Below are positions 8,201 to 16,280 of a stretch of DNA of 33,641 nucleotides, one piece after another. The DNA is from Acidimicrobiia bacterium (GTDB lineage Bacteria; Actinomycetota; Acidimicrobiia; Spongiisociales; UBA5794). Position 1 is the stretch's first letter. Each line of letters opens with the position of its first letter. Under the pieces are notes generated by a model. It made no database searches. It was not told the origin of the DNA and was given only the letters and a program-made list of their open reading frames with translations. The stretch lies in the NCBI GenBank assembly GCA_027036355.1, contig JALVQZ010000171.1:1-33641 (forward strand), in the 5' to 3' direction. The translations under genes were made by a program, and so were the position numbers.

Positions 8201-8916
8201 CGACGACCCCGCGAGAACGCGCCGAAGCCGCGGCGAGGGAGGACCCGCTCCAGGTCGTCGCCACCGCCGGGTGCGTCACCGTTCGCGTGTGGCAGCTCCC
8301 GGTCCGGGTCATCCACTGGACGATCTTCTCGTCGGTCGTGGTCCTGTCCCTCACCGGGTTCTACATCGGGACGCCGTACCTGTCGGTGGGATCGGACCCA
8401 CGGTTCGTGATGGGGTGGGCGCGGGCCGCCCACAACCTGGCGGCGTTCGTGTTCATCGCCGCCATCGTCGCCCGGATCATCTGGGCGTTCAGCGGCAACA
8501 AGTGGTCCCGCTGGGACCAGTTCATCCCCATCTCCAAGGCGCGCCGGGAGAACGCCTGGGCCGGGTTCAAGTACTACACGTTCCTGTCGCGGACACCGCC
8601 GGCCGGCGCCGGTCACAACGCACTGGCCGGCTCGACGTACCTGGTCGTCCTGGTGATGTTCCTCGTCCAGATCTTCACGGGCTTGGCGCTCCTGTCCCTC
8701 GAATCGGGAGGGGCCCTCGCCTCGATCTCGGGCTGGGTGTTCGCGGTCCTGCCGATCCCGTGGATCCGGTTCGTACACCATCTCATCATGTGGATGACCT
8801 GGGGGTTCGTCATCCACCACGTCTACTCGGCGGTCCTGATGGACACCGAGGAGAAGACCGGCCTGATCTCGTCCATCTTCACCGGCTGGAAGCGCCTCCC
8901 CGCCGACCGTCTATGA
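8197..8916 (+). CDS. hupC: Hydrogenase cytochrome b subunit (HyaC/HupC type)
   Basis: This 239-residue integral membrane cytochrome would carry electrons from the hydrogenase small subunit to quinone. It has four main transmembrane helices with His residues at heme-ligand positions: VRVIHWTIFSSVVVLSL, ARAAHNLAAFVFIAAI, RFVHHLIMWMTWGFVIHH. The N-terminal 30 residues are hydrophilic and cytoplasmic in the usual topology. The start is GTG 8197, overlapping the large-subunit stop (GTGA). Its stop overlaps the ATG of the protease gene. Order small-large-cytochrome b is the classic layout for respiratory uptake hydrogenases. The assignment is secure; which hemes are bound is by family analogy. Confidence 0.92.
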   Translation: MTTTPRERAEAAAREDPLQVVATAGCVTVRVWQLPVRVIHWTIFSSVVVLSLTGFYIGTPYLSVGSDPRFVMGWARAAHNLAAFVFIAAIVARIIWAFSGNKWSRWDQFIPISKARRENAWAGFKYYTFLSRTPPAGAGHNALAGSTYLVVLVMFLVQIFTGLALLSLESGGALASISGWVFAVLPIPWIRFVHHLIMWMTWGFVIHHVYSAVLMDTEEKTGLISSIFTGWKRLPADRL

Positions 8917-9395
8917 CCGCGCCGTTCCTCGTCCTCGGGCTCGGCAACGAGCTGTTCACCGACGAAGGCGTCGGGGTCGTCGCCGCGAGGGCCTTCGCCG
9001 CACGGCAGATCCCCGAGGTCGACGTCGTGGACGGCGGCACGCTGGGCATCGCCCTGCTGCCGACCGTCGTCGACCGCGAGGCGGTGCTCGTCTTCGACGC
9101 GGTCGTGGCCGACGACGCGACCCCCGGCGAGGTCGTGGTCCTCGCAGACGGCGAGGTTCGCCAGGGTCGTCGTGCCCTGTACTCGGCGCATCAGCTCGGG
9201 ATCGCCGAGGTCCTCGCCGCCGCCGATCTCGCCGGCGCCCCGGTACCGCGGGTGGCCGCCGTCGGGATGGTGCCCTATTCGCTCGACACCGGCTACGGCA
9301 TCTCGCCCGAGGCATCGGCCCGGGTCGAAGCGATGGTCGATCGGGGAGTGGAGATCGTCGAACGATGGCGACGGGAGGTGACGGTCGATGCATGA
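8913..9395 (+). CDS. hupD: Hydrogenase maturation endopeptidase (HybD/HyaD family)
   Basis: This 160-residue protease removes the C-terminal peptide of the large subunit after nickel is inserted. The opening LVLGLGNELFTDEGVGV carries the conserved nickel-sensing Glu in the DEG motif. DGGTLG (second acidic ligand) and SAHQLG (His ligand) complete the metal-binding triad known for HybD. ATG 8913 overlaps the cytochrome b stop, and the gene runs 8 nt into hypA. It sits in the same transcript as its substrate. Family and role are clear. Confidence 0.93.
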   Translation: MTAPFLVLGLGNELFTDEGVGVVAARAFAARQIPEVDVVDGGTLGIALLPTVVDREAVLVFDAVVADDATPGEVVVLADGEVRQGRRALYSAHQLGIAEVLAAADLAGAPVPRVAAVGMVPYSLDTGYGISPEASARVEAMVDRGVEIVERWRREVTVDA

Positions 9396-9711
9396 GCGCG
9401 CCCCCGTCGGCACGGCCGCGGCGCGGCTGCTGGCAGAGATCGACCCGTCGGATCCTCCGGCGAGCATCACCGTCGCTCTCGCCCCCGATGTGATGGCCGA
9501 CATCGCCCAGGATGCGTGGGCGTCGGCGACCCACGGCACGGTCCTGGAGACCGTCGAGGTGGAATGGGTCGTCCGCTACCCGCTGCTGGCCTGTCTCGAC
9601 TGCGGGGTCGAGTACGAAGGGGAGAAGCTCGACCGCTGCCCGACGTGCGGCGGGGACGGGCTCATCGTCGAGGACGTGCCGATCGCCGAGGTGCTCCCAT
9701 GGAGGTCCTAG
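9388..9711 (+). CDS. hypA: Hydrogenase nickel incorporation protein HypA
   Basis: This 107-residue protein should deliver Ni to the large subunit. It begins MHE, giving the nickel-binding His2 that fixes the start at ATG 9388. A C-terminal zinc site is formed by CLDC and CPTC, 16 residues apart. It overlaps the protease gene by 8 nt and hypF by 13 nt. Its usual partner, the GTPase HypB, is not encoded next to it or anywhere in this window, which is unusual for such a complete hyp set. The length is slightly under the typical 113 or so residues. Confidence 0.92.
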   Translation: MHERAPVGTAAARLLAEIDPSDPPASITVALAPDVMADIAQDAWASATHGTVLETVEVEWVVRYPLLACLDCGVEYEGEKLDRCPTCGGDGLIVEDVPIAEVLPWRS

Positions 9712-11966
9712 CCGGCCCCACGGCGCGCCTGCGGATCACCGTCACCGGGGTGGTCCAAGGGGTCGGCTTCCGGCCGTTCGTCCACCAGATCGCCACCGAG
9801 CTCGGACTCGCCGGGTTCGTCGGCAACGACGCCGACGGCGTCTTCATCGAGGTCGAAGGCGACCCCGGCTCCGTCGAGCGGTTCGTGTCGAGGCTCGAGA
9901 CGGACGCTCCGCCCCTCAGCCGGATCGAACGAGTCCGGACCATTCCCATCGACGTGGCCGGCGAAGGAACGTTCCGGATCGTCGCCAGCCGGCCCGCTCC
10001 GACCGGCACCGCCTTGGTCGCTCCGGACCTGACGGTCTGCGACGAGTGCGTGGCCGAGCTCGAGGATCCCGCCGACCGCCGGTTCGGCTATCCGTTCATC
10101 AACTGCACCGACTGCGGGCCGAGGTTCACGATCACGCTCCGTACCCCCTACGACCGGCCGGACACCACGATGGCAGCGTTCGACATGTGTCCGTCGTGCG
10201 CCGCGGAATACGACGACCCGGCGGATCGTCGTTTCCATGCTCAACCCAACGCGTGTCCGGCGTGCGGCCCGCGGGTCTGGCTCGAGACGATCGTTGGCGA
10301 GATCCCTCACGGTGACGGCATCGACGCCGCCCGCACGCTCGTCCGCTCCGGGGCGGTCGTCGCCATCAAGGGTCTGGGAGGGTTCCATCTGGCCTGCGAC
10401 GCCCGCTCCCGGTCGGCGGTGGCCGCGCTGCGCGAGCGCAAGGGCCGTGTCGACAAGCCCTTCGCCGTGATGGCTGCGGACCTGTCCACGGCCCGCTCCA
10501 TCGTGTTCGTCGACCCGGCCGAAGCGTCGCTGCTCACCTCCCGGGAACGCCCCATCGTGCTCCTGCGGAAGCGTCCTGGCGTCCACGTGTCGGATCTCGT
10601 CGCTCCCGGCAACGGGTACCTCGGGGTGATGTTGCCCTACACGCCGCTGCACCGGCTCCTCCTCGAACCGGGCGACGTGTGGGTGATGACATCGGGCAAC
10701 CGCTCCCAGGAGCCCATCGCCTACCGCAACGACGAAGCGCGGGAGCGTCTCGCCGATCTGGCCGACGCCTTCGTGATGCACGACCGCGACATCCACGTTC
10801 CGGTCGACGATTCGGTGGTGCGGATCCTCGATGGCGCCGAGCTGCCCATCCGCCGATCCCGAGGCTACGCCCCCTACCCGATCGCGCTGCCCATGGACGT
10901 CCCGCCGTTGCTGGCCACCGGCGGTGAGTTGAAGGCGACGTTCTGTCTCGCCGCCGGGCGGCACGGGTTCATGAGCCAGCACATCGGCGACATGGAGAAC
11001 CTCGAGACCCTCGATGCCTTCGGCCGAGCCGTCGAGCACATGCGATCCCTGTTCCGGATCGAGCCGGACCTGTACGCCACCGATCTGCATCCCGGCTACC
11101 TGTCGGGGGCCTGGGCCGAGCGTGTCGCCGGCGGCCGCCCGGTCGTCAGGGTCCAGCATCACCACGCCCACATCGCGTCGGTCATGGCCGAGCATCGGGT
11201 CACCGAACCGGTGATCGGCTTCAGTTTCGACGGCACCGGCTACGGCACCGACGGAACGATCTGGGGGGGTGAGGTCCTGATCGCCGATCTCGCCGAGGCG
11301 GAGCGAGCCGCTCATCTGCGTCCCGTCCCCCTCGCCGGAGGCGACCGCACGGTCCGCCGCCCCTACCGGATGGCCCTCGCCCACCTGTGGGCCGCCGGGA
11401 TCGCCTGGGAGCCGGGCATCGCCGCGGTCGAAGCCTGCCCCGCCGCCGAGCGCCGCGTCCTGAGGACGCAGCTGGAGCGGGGGCTCAACACGGTGCCGAC
11501 CTCGTCGATGGGTCGCCTCTTCGACGCCGTGTCCTCCCTCGCCGGGGTCTGTCACCAGGCGACGTACGAAGCCCAGGCCGCCATCGAGCTGGAAGCCCTC
11601 GTCGACGGACACGCTCGGGGCAGCTACCGGTTCGACCTCGACGGCGCGACCATCGACCCCGCCCCCGTCCTGCGGGCGCTCCTCGCCGACCTGGACGACG
11701 GCGTCCCCGTCCCGGTGGTCGCGTCCCGCTTCCACCGCTCGATCGCCGAGATGATCGGCGACGTCGCCGGGGACCTCCGGACGCGGACCGGACTCGGTAC
11801 GGTTGGACTGAGCGGCGGCGTGTTCCAGAACGCAACGCTGACGACGATGACACGACGACGACTGGAACGGGACGGCTTCACCGTCCTCACCCACAGGCTC
11901 GTTCCACCCAACGACGGTGGATTGGCCTTGGGTCAAGCGGTGATCGCGGCAACGAGAGCGAGGTGA
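9699..11966 (+). CDS. hypF: Carbamoyltransferase HypF
   Basis: This 755-residue enzyme uses carbamoyl phosphate and ATP to make carbamoyl adenylate and transfers the carbamoyl group to the C-terminal Cys of HypE, the source of the CN ligands. Domains in order: acylphosphatase (about 9-95, VVQGVGFRPFVHQ), four CxxC zinc-binding pairs starting at Cys114 (CDEC, CTDC, CPSC, CPAC), a YrdC-like domain (about 205-380), and a Kae1-like domain with HHHAHIASVMAEH near residue 485 and FSFDGTGYGTDG. ATG 9699 lies inside hypA, and homology begins about 10 residues later. Full length for the family, with no frame damage. Confidence 0.96.
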   Translation: MEVLAGPTARLRITVTGVVQGVGFRPFVHQIATELGLAGFVGNDADGVFIEVEGDPGSVERFVSRLETDAPPLSRIERVRTIPIDVAGEGTFRIVASRPAPTGTALVAPDLTVCDECVAELEDPADRRFGYPFINCTDCGPRFTITLRTPYDRPDTTMAAFDMCPSCAAEYDDPADRRFHAQPNACPACGPRVWLETIVGEIPHGDGIDAARTLVRSGAVVAIKGLGGFHLACDARSRSAVAALRERKGRVDKPFAVMAADLSTARSIVFVDPAEASLLTSRERPIVLLRKRPGVHVSDLVAPGNGYLGVMLPYTPLHRLLLEPGDVWVMTSGNRSQEPIAYRNDEARERLADLADAFVMHDRDIHVPVDDSVVRILDGAELPIRRSRGYAPYPIALPMDVPPLLATGGELKATFCLAAGRHGFMSQHIGDMENLETLDAFGRAVEHMRSLFRIEPDLYATDLHPGYLSGAWAERVAGGRPVVRVQHHHAHIASVMAEHRVTEPVIGFSFDGTGYGTDGTIWGGEVLIADLAEAERAAHLRPVPLAGGDRTVRRPYRMALAHLWAAGIAWEPGIAAVEACPAAERRVLRTQLERGLNTVPTSSMGRLFDAVSSLAGVCHQATYEAQAAIELEALVDGHARGSYRFDLDGATIDPAPVLRALLADLDDGVPVPVVASRFHRSIAEMIGDVAGDLRTRTGLGTVGLSGGVFQNATLTTMTRRRLERDGFTVLTHRLVPPNDGGLALGQAVIAATRAR

Positions 11967-11972
11967 TCGACG

Positions 11973-12266
11973 ATGTGTCTCGGCATCCCCGGGAAGGTGA
12001 TCGAGATCTCCGGTGAAGGGTTCATGCGCACCGGCAAGATCGACTTCGACGGGATCGTCAAGGAGGTGTCGCTCGCCTACGTGCCCGAGATCGAGGTCGG
12101 CGACTACGCCATCGTGCACGTCGGCTTCGCCATCACCCAGCTCGACGAGGAGTCGGCCCAAGAGACCTTGGCGCTCCTCCGCCGGCTCGACGTCGTCGAC
12201 GAGGAACTCGACCCGGAGGTCGCGCTCGCCGCGGAGCGGCGCCGTGCGGGAGGTGACACACCGTGA
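11973..12266 (+). CDS. hypC: HypC/HybG hydrogenase assembly chaperone
   Basis: This 97-residue protein begins [12 protein letters not shown], with the essential Cys2 that holds the Fe(CN)2CO unit together with Hyp[11 protein letters not shown] and [13 protein letters not shown] are the usual beta-barrel strands, and [14 protein letters not shown] is the C-terminal helix. It starts 6 nt after hypF, and its stop overlaps the hypD GTG (GTGA). One copy is present, so it probably serves both the HypD complex and as chaperone to the large-subunit precursor, with the HybE-like protein as a further assembly factor. Confidence 0.95.
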   Translation: MCLGIPGKVIEISGEGFMRTGKIDFDGIVKEVSLAYVPEIEVGDYAIVHVGFAITQLDEESAQETLALLRRLDVVDEELDPEVALAAERRRAGGDTP

Positions 12267-13366
12267 AGTACCTCGACGAGTTCCGCGACCCGGAGGTCGC
12301 CCTGCGTCTCATCGACGAGATCAACGAGCTGGCCAGCCGCCGGTGGGTCCTGATGGAGGTGTGCGGCGGCCAGACCCACTCCATCATCCGCAACGGCATC
12401 GACCGGCTCCTGCCCGACAGCGTCGAGATGGTGCACGGTCCGGGATGTCCGGTGTGCGTGACGCCGCTGGACACCATCGACAAGGCCCTGGCGATCGCCG
12501 CCCGCGACGACGTCATCTTCTGCTCGTTCGGCGACATGCTGAGGGTGCCGGGCTCCGACGAGGACCTGTTCCAGGTCAAGGGCGGCGGCGGCGACATCCG
12601 CGTCGTCTACTCGCCGACCGATGCCCTCCAGATCGCCAGGGAGAACCCCGACGAGGAGGTCGTGTTCTTCGGGATCGGGTTCGAGACCACGGCACCGGCC
12701 AACGCCATGGCGGTCTACCAAGCCAAGCAGGAGGGCCTGGAGAACTTCTCGATGCTGGTCTCGCACGTGCTGGTCCCCCCGGCGATGCGAGCGATCCTCG
12801 ACTCACCGACCAACCGCGTCCAGGCGTTCCTCGCCGCCGGCCACGTCTGTTCGGTGATGGGCTACGAGGAGTACTTCGCCATCGCCCAGGAATACGGCAC
12901 GCCGATCGTCGTCACCGGCTTCGAACCCCTCGACCTCCTGTCGGGCATCAAAGCCGCGATCACCCAGCTCGAGGAGGGGCGAGCCACCGTCGAGAACGCC
13001 TACCAACGAGCGGTGCGGCGGGAAGGCAACGTCCCGGCCAAGCAGATGATCGCCGACGTGTTCACGACCACCGATCGGAACTGGCGAGGCATCGGTCCGA
13101 TCCCGGCCTCGGGATGGGAGTTGTCGGAGCGGTACCGCGATTTCGACGCCGCCGCCCGGTTCCCCATCGGCGACATCGACACGAAGGAGTCGCCGCTGTG
13201 CCACGCCGGAGAGGTCCTCCAAGGCACCCGTAAACCGGACGAGTGCCCGGCGTTCGGCAAGGAATGCACACCGAGGACGCCTCTCGGAGCGCTGATGGTC
13301 TCGAGCGAGGGGGCCTGCGCCGCCTACTACCAGTACGGACGCTTCGCGAAGGCGGCGTCGTCATGA
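12263..13366 (+). CDS. hypD: Hydrogenase formation protein HypD
   Basis: This 367-residue FeS protein assembles the Fe(CN)2CO centre on the HypC-HypD scaffold. Motifs are [43 protein letters not shown] and a Cys-containing C-terminus ([13 protein letters not shown], then [10 protein letters not shown]) that binds the [4Fe-4S] cluster. The start is GTG 12263, overlapping the hypC stop; homology from [13 protein letters not shown] supports it. The hypE ATG overlaps its stop. Normal length and intact. Confidence 0.96.
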   Translation: MKYLDEFRDPEVALRLIDEINELASRRWVLMEVCGGQTHSIIRNGIDRLLPDSVEMVHGPGCPVCVTPLDTIDKALAIAARDDVIFCSFGDMLRVPGSDEDLFQVKGGGGDIRVVYSPTDALQIARENPDEEVVFFGIGFETTAPANAMAVYQAKQEGLENFSMLVSHVLVPPAMRAILDSPTNRVQAFLAAGHVCSVMGYEEYFAIAQEYGTPIVVTGFEPLDLLSGIKAAITQLEEGRATVENAYQRAVRREGNVPAKQMIADVFTTTDRNWRGIGPIPASGWELSERYRDFDAAARFPIGDIDTKESPLCHAGEVLQGTRKPDECPAFGKECTPRTPLGALMVSSEGACAAYYQYGRFAKAASS

Positions 13367-14409
13367 CGATCGACGGCTGGACCTGCCCGATACCCCTTCG
13401 CGACCAGCCCAACGTCGTGCTCGGACACGGCGGTGGCGGCAAGCTCGGCAACGAGCTGATCCAGCACCTGTTCCTGCCCGCCTTCGACGACGTCCACCTC
13501 CGGGACCTGGCCGACGCCGCCGCCGTGGAGTTGCCGCCGGGCCGAGTGGCCATGTCGACGGATTCGTTCGTGGTCCGGCCGCTGTTCTTCCCCGGCGGCG
13601 ACATCGGCGAGCTGGCGGTGAACGGCACCGTCAACGACGTCGCGATGCGAGGAGCGACGCCCCGGTATCTGTCGGTGGCGTTCATCCTGGAGGAGGGGCT
13701 CCCGCTGGCGACGCTGGCCCGCATCGTCGCGTCGATGGCGGAAGCCGCCAAACGAGCCGGAGTGGGTCTGGTCACCGGCGACACGAAGGTCGTCGACAAG
13801 GGCCACGGTGACGGGGTGTACGTCAACACGACCGGGATCGGGGTCATCCCCGACGGCGTCGACATCTCCCCGGACCGGGTGCGCCCGGGCGACGTGGCCA
13901 TCGTGTCTGGCACCATCGCGGATCACGGGATGGCGATCATGAGCGTGCGGGAAGGCCTCGGGTTCGAATCGGACATCGTGTCGGACACCGCCGCCCTCAA
14001 CGGCCTCGTCGCGGACCTCCTCGCCGCGGGCATCGACGTGCATGCGCTGCGCGACCCGACCCGCGGCGGCGTGGCGTCCACCCTCAACGAGATCGCCTCG
14101 GCATCCGATACGGGGATCGTCGTGGACGAGCGGGCGCTCCCGGTCCGCCGTCCGGTGGCGTCGGCGTGCGAGATGCTGGGCATGGACCCGATGTACGTCG
14201 CCAACGAGGGCAAGCTCATCGCGTTCGTCCCTGCCGCGCAGGCCGAGGCGGCCTTGGCGACGATGCAGGCGAATCCGCTCGGCACCGAAGCGGCCGTGAT
14301 CGCCGAGGTCGTCGCCGACCACCCCGGCATGGTGGTCGGGACGACCCCGCTCGGGGCGACCAGGGTCATCGACACCCAGGTCGGCCAGCAGCTCCCCCGC
14401 ATCTGCTGA
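13363..14409 (+). CDS. hypE: Hydrogenase maturation protein HypE
   Basis: This 348-residue AIR-synthase-like ATPase dehydrates its C-terminal thiocarboxamide to thiocyanate, the cyanide donor for the NiFe site. The protein ends PRIC, so the required C-terminal Cys is present. N-terminal [14 protein letters not shown] and the segments [18 protein letters not shown] and DPTRGGVA are family signatures. ATG 13363 overlaps the hypD stop. It is the last gene of the nine-gene operon, ending 21 nt before the convergent stop of the next gene. No clear terminator is seen there. Confidence 0.96.
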   Translation: MTIDGWTCPIPLRDQPNVVLGHGGGGKLGNELIQHLFLPAFDDVHLRDLADAAAVELPPGRVAMSTDSFVVRPLFFPGGDIGELAVNGTVNDVAMRGATPRYLSVAFILEEGLPLATLARIVASMAEAAKRAGVGLVTGDTKVVDKGHGDGVYVNTTGIGVIPDGVDISPDRVRPGDVAIVSGTIADHGMAIMSVREGLGFESDIVSDTAALNGLVADLLAAGIDVHALRDPTRGGVASTLNEIASASDTGIVVDERALPVRRPVASACEMLGMDPMYVANEGKLIAFVPAAQAEAALATMQANPLGTEAAVIAEVVADHPGMVVGTTPLGATRVIDTQVGQQLPRIC

Positions 14410-14430
14410 ACGATCGGACGCGACGACCCA

Positions 14431-14832
14431 TCATGCCGAGGGGACGGCCGCGGCGGCGCGCCGACGCGGATGGAACCACACGAGAGCGGCGATGAACACG
14501 ACCGGCATGAACGACGCCGTCGTCACCTGGCCGAGGGTCACCGACCCGGCGATCAGGGCGCCGATCGTCGCGACCCAGTCGACGAGCTGGATGCCGATCA
14601 TGGCGTCGATCCATCCGACGTGGCGACGGGGATCGCGGGCGGCGAGGAACATGCCGTACGCGAACCCCCCGAAGCGCGCTCCCATCATGGCGAACAGCCA
14701 GTTGGCCCAGTCCGGGGCGGCGGGCGTCAGGTCGAACATCGAGGCGGCGAAGGTCGGGGCGGCGACGAAGAGCACGCCGAGCACGAGCTGGAACACGCCG
14801 ATGACGACGAGGGTGATCTGCAAGGGACGCAT
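14431..14832 (-). CDS. Small four-helix membrane protein, function unknown
   Basis: This 133-residue protein has four hydrophobic helices (ITLVVIGVFQLVLGVLFVAAP, FAMMGARFGGFAYGMFLAA, WIDAMIGIQLVDWVATIGAL, FMPVVFIAALVWF) joined by short loops, with a basic C-terminus. It is of the general DoxX/DUF4345-like size and shape, but I cannot assign a family. ATG 14832 follows an AAAGGATC ribosome binding site. The divergent HxlR-type regulator and the palindromes between them suggest it is that regulator's target. On the minus strand TTGACA (14886-14891) with TACGGT (14861-14866) could form its promoter, with a long 19-nt spacer holding a palindrome. Confidence 0.7.
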   Translation of the reverse strand: MRPLQITLVVIGVFQLVLGVLFVAAPTFAASMFDLTPAAPDWANWLFAMMGARFGGFAYGMFLAARDPRRHVGWIDAMIGIQLVDWVATIGALIAGSVTLGQVTTASFMPVVFIAALVWFHPRRRAAAAVPSA

Positions 14833-14866
14833 GATCGATCCTTTCGGGTAGAGTGACCGCACCGTA

Positions 14867-14883
14867 GGTTCATCGAGTGAACC
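14867..14883. promoter_or_regulatory. Candidate HxlR operator 1
   Basis: GGTTCA-TCGAG-TGAACC is a perfect 6-bp inverted repeat. It lies between the candidate -35 (14886-14891) and -10 (14861-14866) of the minus-strand membrane-protein gene, and just before the regulator's coding region. Binding here could repress or activate both directions. Half-sites match those of the second palindrome at 14909. Confidence 0.5.
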
Positions 14884-14884
14884 G

Positions 14885-15274
14885 TTGTCAAGGAGGAATC
14901 TCGTTACCGTTCATGAACCATCGAGTTCTTCGGCGCTTCTCGAGGCTGCGTCGTGCCCCGATCCCGCCTGCCCCGTGGAACGGGCACTCGGCGTCATCGG
15001 CGGCAAGTGGACCCTGCTGGTGATCCGCGACCTCCTCGGCGGGACCCGTCGGTTCGGGGAGCTCCGCCGCTCCCTCGTGGGGATCAGCCCGAAGACGCTC
15101 ACCGATCGGCTCCGCGACCTGGAGCGTCACGGCATCGTGGAACGGCGGATGTACGCCGAGATCCCACCCCGAGTGGAGTACACCCTCACCGACCGTGGCC
15201 GGACCCTCGAGCCCATCATCGCTTCGCTGGCGGCGTGGGGCGGAACCCTCGACACGGACACCGGAGGGTCCTGA
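14885..15274 (+). CDS. HxlR-family winged-helix transcriptional regulator
   Basis: This DNA-binding protein of up to 129 residues has the HxlR core: CPVERALGVIGGKWTLLVIRDLL, RRFGELRRSL, the recognition helix GISPKTLTDRLRDLE, and the wing VEYTLTDRGR. Two Cys residues stand just before the core (SCPDPACPVE), the region where some HxlR proteins (YodB, HypR) sense thiol stress. The start is uncertain. The longest frame begins at TTG 14885, but an excellent AAGGAGG (14890-14896) lies inside it and no ATG, GTG or TTG follows in frame at the right distance. TAGGTT (14865-14870) is a possible -10 box. It probably controls the divergent membrane-protein gene. Confidence 0.85.
   Translation: MSRRNLVTVHEPSSSSALLEAASCPDPACPVERALGVIGGKWTLLVIRDLLGGTRRFGELRRSLVGISPKTLTDRLRDLERHGIVERRMYAEIPPRVEYTLTDRGRTLEPIIASLAAWGGTLDTDTGGS
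14909..14918. promoter_or_regulatory. Candidate HxlR operator 2
   Basis: GTTCATGAAC is a perfect 10-bp palindrome built from the same GTTCA/TGAAC half-sites as the site at 14867-14883, about 39 nt away centre to centre. It overlaps the 5' end of the regulator frame, a position suited to autoregulation. Confidence 0.4.
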
Positions 15275-15300
15275 CGACGCCGGGCCACCATCCGGGCTCT

Positions 15301-15316
15301 ATACCCCTGGGGGTAT
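15301..15316. promoter_or_regulatory. CsoR/CstR-type operator before the rhodanese gene
   Basis: ATACCCC-TG-GGGGTAT is a perfect inverted repeat with 7-bp arms. It resembles operators of the CsoR superfamily: copper-sensing CsoR and persulfide-sensing CstR, which bind TACCC/GGGTA-type palindromes. It ends 1 nt before a good -10 box, TATACT (15318-15323), so a bound repressor would block the promoter. With a rhodanese downstream, a persulfide-responsive CstR-like regulator is the more natural guess. No such regulator gene is in the window. Confidence 0.65.
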
Positions 15317-15317
15317 C

Positions 15318-15323
15318 TATACT
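15318..15323 (+). promoter_or_regulatory. -10 box of the rhodanese promoter
   Basis: TATACT lies directly downstream of the palindromic operator and 29 nt before the GTG start. No good -35 hexamer is seen 16-18 nt upstream. Confidence 0.5.
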
Positions 15324-15352
15324 CGCCGGCTCACCTCCCAAGGAGTACCCAC

Positions 15353-15664
15353 GTGCAGGCAGATACCGTGACGGTCGAGCAGGTTCCCGCCCGGGACTGG
15401 CAGGACTGGGCGGAACGGACCGGCGGAACGATCGTCGACGTCCGCGAGCCCATGGAATGGGCGATGGGCAGCCTCGCGGGCGCCGTCCATCTCCCCATGA
15501 GCGGCATGCCCGCCAACCTCGACGCTCTCGACCCGACCGCTCCCCTCTTGCTGATCTGTCGCACCGGCAGCCGCAGCCAGATGGTGGCCCGGTACCTGGC
15601 AGCCAACGGGTTCGACCAGGTCGCCAACCTGACCGGCGGGTTGTTCGCCCTCGGCCTCGCCTGA
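15353..15664 (+). CDS. Single-domain rhodanese-like sulfurtransferase
   Basis: This 103-residue protein is one rhodanese domain. It has the opening IVDVREPMEWAMGSLAGAVHLP and the active-site loop CRTGSRS with catalytic Cys69, which would carry a persulfide. There is no signal peptide, so it should be cytoplasmic. The start is GTG 15353 with an AAGGAG ribosome binding site 6 nt upstream (15341-15346). The CsoR/CstR-type operator in its promoter suggests induction by sulfane sulfur or, less likely, copper. It appears to be monocistronic, since the next gene has its own -10 box. Confidence 0.9.
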   Translation: MQADTVTVEQVPARDWQDWAERTGGTIVDVREPMEWAMGSLAGAVHLPMSGMPANLDALDPTAPLLLICRTGSRSQMVARYLAANGFDQVANLTGGLFALGLA

Positions 15665-15722
15665 TCCGAACCGCCGACACGGAGAGGGCCGGCCGGCCGC
15701 ACCGACCTACGATGGGGCGACC

Positions 15723-16280
15723 ATGACCCGCATCTCGGCTCGCGACCACTGGAACGCCCGCTACCGGGAACGGGGGTGGCCGGAGGAGCCCTCGTCGTGG
15801 CTCGTCGAGCACATCGAACGCATCCCCCACGGACGGATCCTCGATGTCGCCGGCGGCACCGGCCGCAACGCCCTCTGGCTCGCTTCCCACGGTCGCGACG
15901 TGACCATCGTCGACGCCTCGGACGTGGCCCTCGATATCGCCCGCGCCAGAGCCGACGACCTCGGCGCGACGGTGCGAACCATCGAAGCCGACCTGACGGC
16001 CGAGCCGCTCCCCGCCGGACCGTGGGATGCGATCCTCCTGTTCCACTACCTGGACCGGAACCTGTTCCCCGCCCTCCATGACGCCCGCCGGCCGGGCGGG
16101 ATCCTGATCGGCGCCATCGCCACCGTCCGCAATCTCGAACGACACGACCGCCCTCCCCGGCCCTTCGTGCTGGACGAGGGCGAGCTGCCCGGGCTCCTCG
16201 ACCGCGACGAGCTCCTCGAGTACGAGGAGGGCTGGCGCGAGGACCGCCACGACGCCCGATTCGTCGCCCGGCGACCATGA
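15723..16280 (+). CDS. Class I SAM-dependent methyltransferase, TehB-like
   Basis: This 185-residue protein has the SAM-binding motif I ILDVAGGTGRNALWLA (about 39-54), an acidic residue after the next strand (VTIVDASDVAL) and the motif ADLTAEPLPAGPWDAILLFHYLDR. The opening (DHWNARYRERGWPEEPSSWL) resembles small TehB/thiopurine-type methyltransferases. The substrate cannot be predicted. TACGAT (15708-15713) ends 9 nt before ATG 15723, indicating an almost leaderless transcript. Its stop overlaps the next ATG (ATGA), making it the first of a three-gene coupled set. Confidence 0.85.
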   Translation: MTRISARDHWNARYRERGWPEEPSSWLVEHIERIPHGRILDVAGGTGRNALWLASHGRDVTIVDASDVALDIARARADDLGATVRTIEADLTAEPLPAGPWDAILLFHYLDRNLFPALHDARRPGGILIGAIATVRNLERHDRPPRPFVLDEGELPGLLDRDELLEYEEGWREDRHDARFVARRP

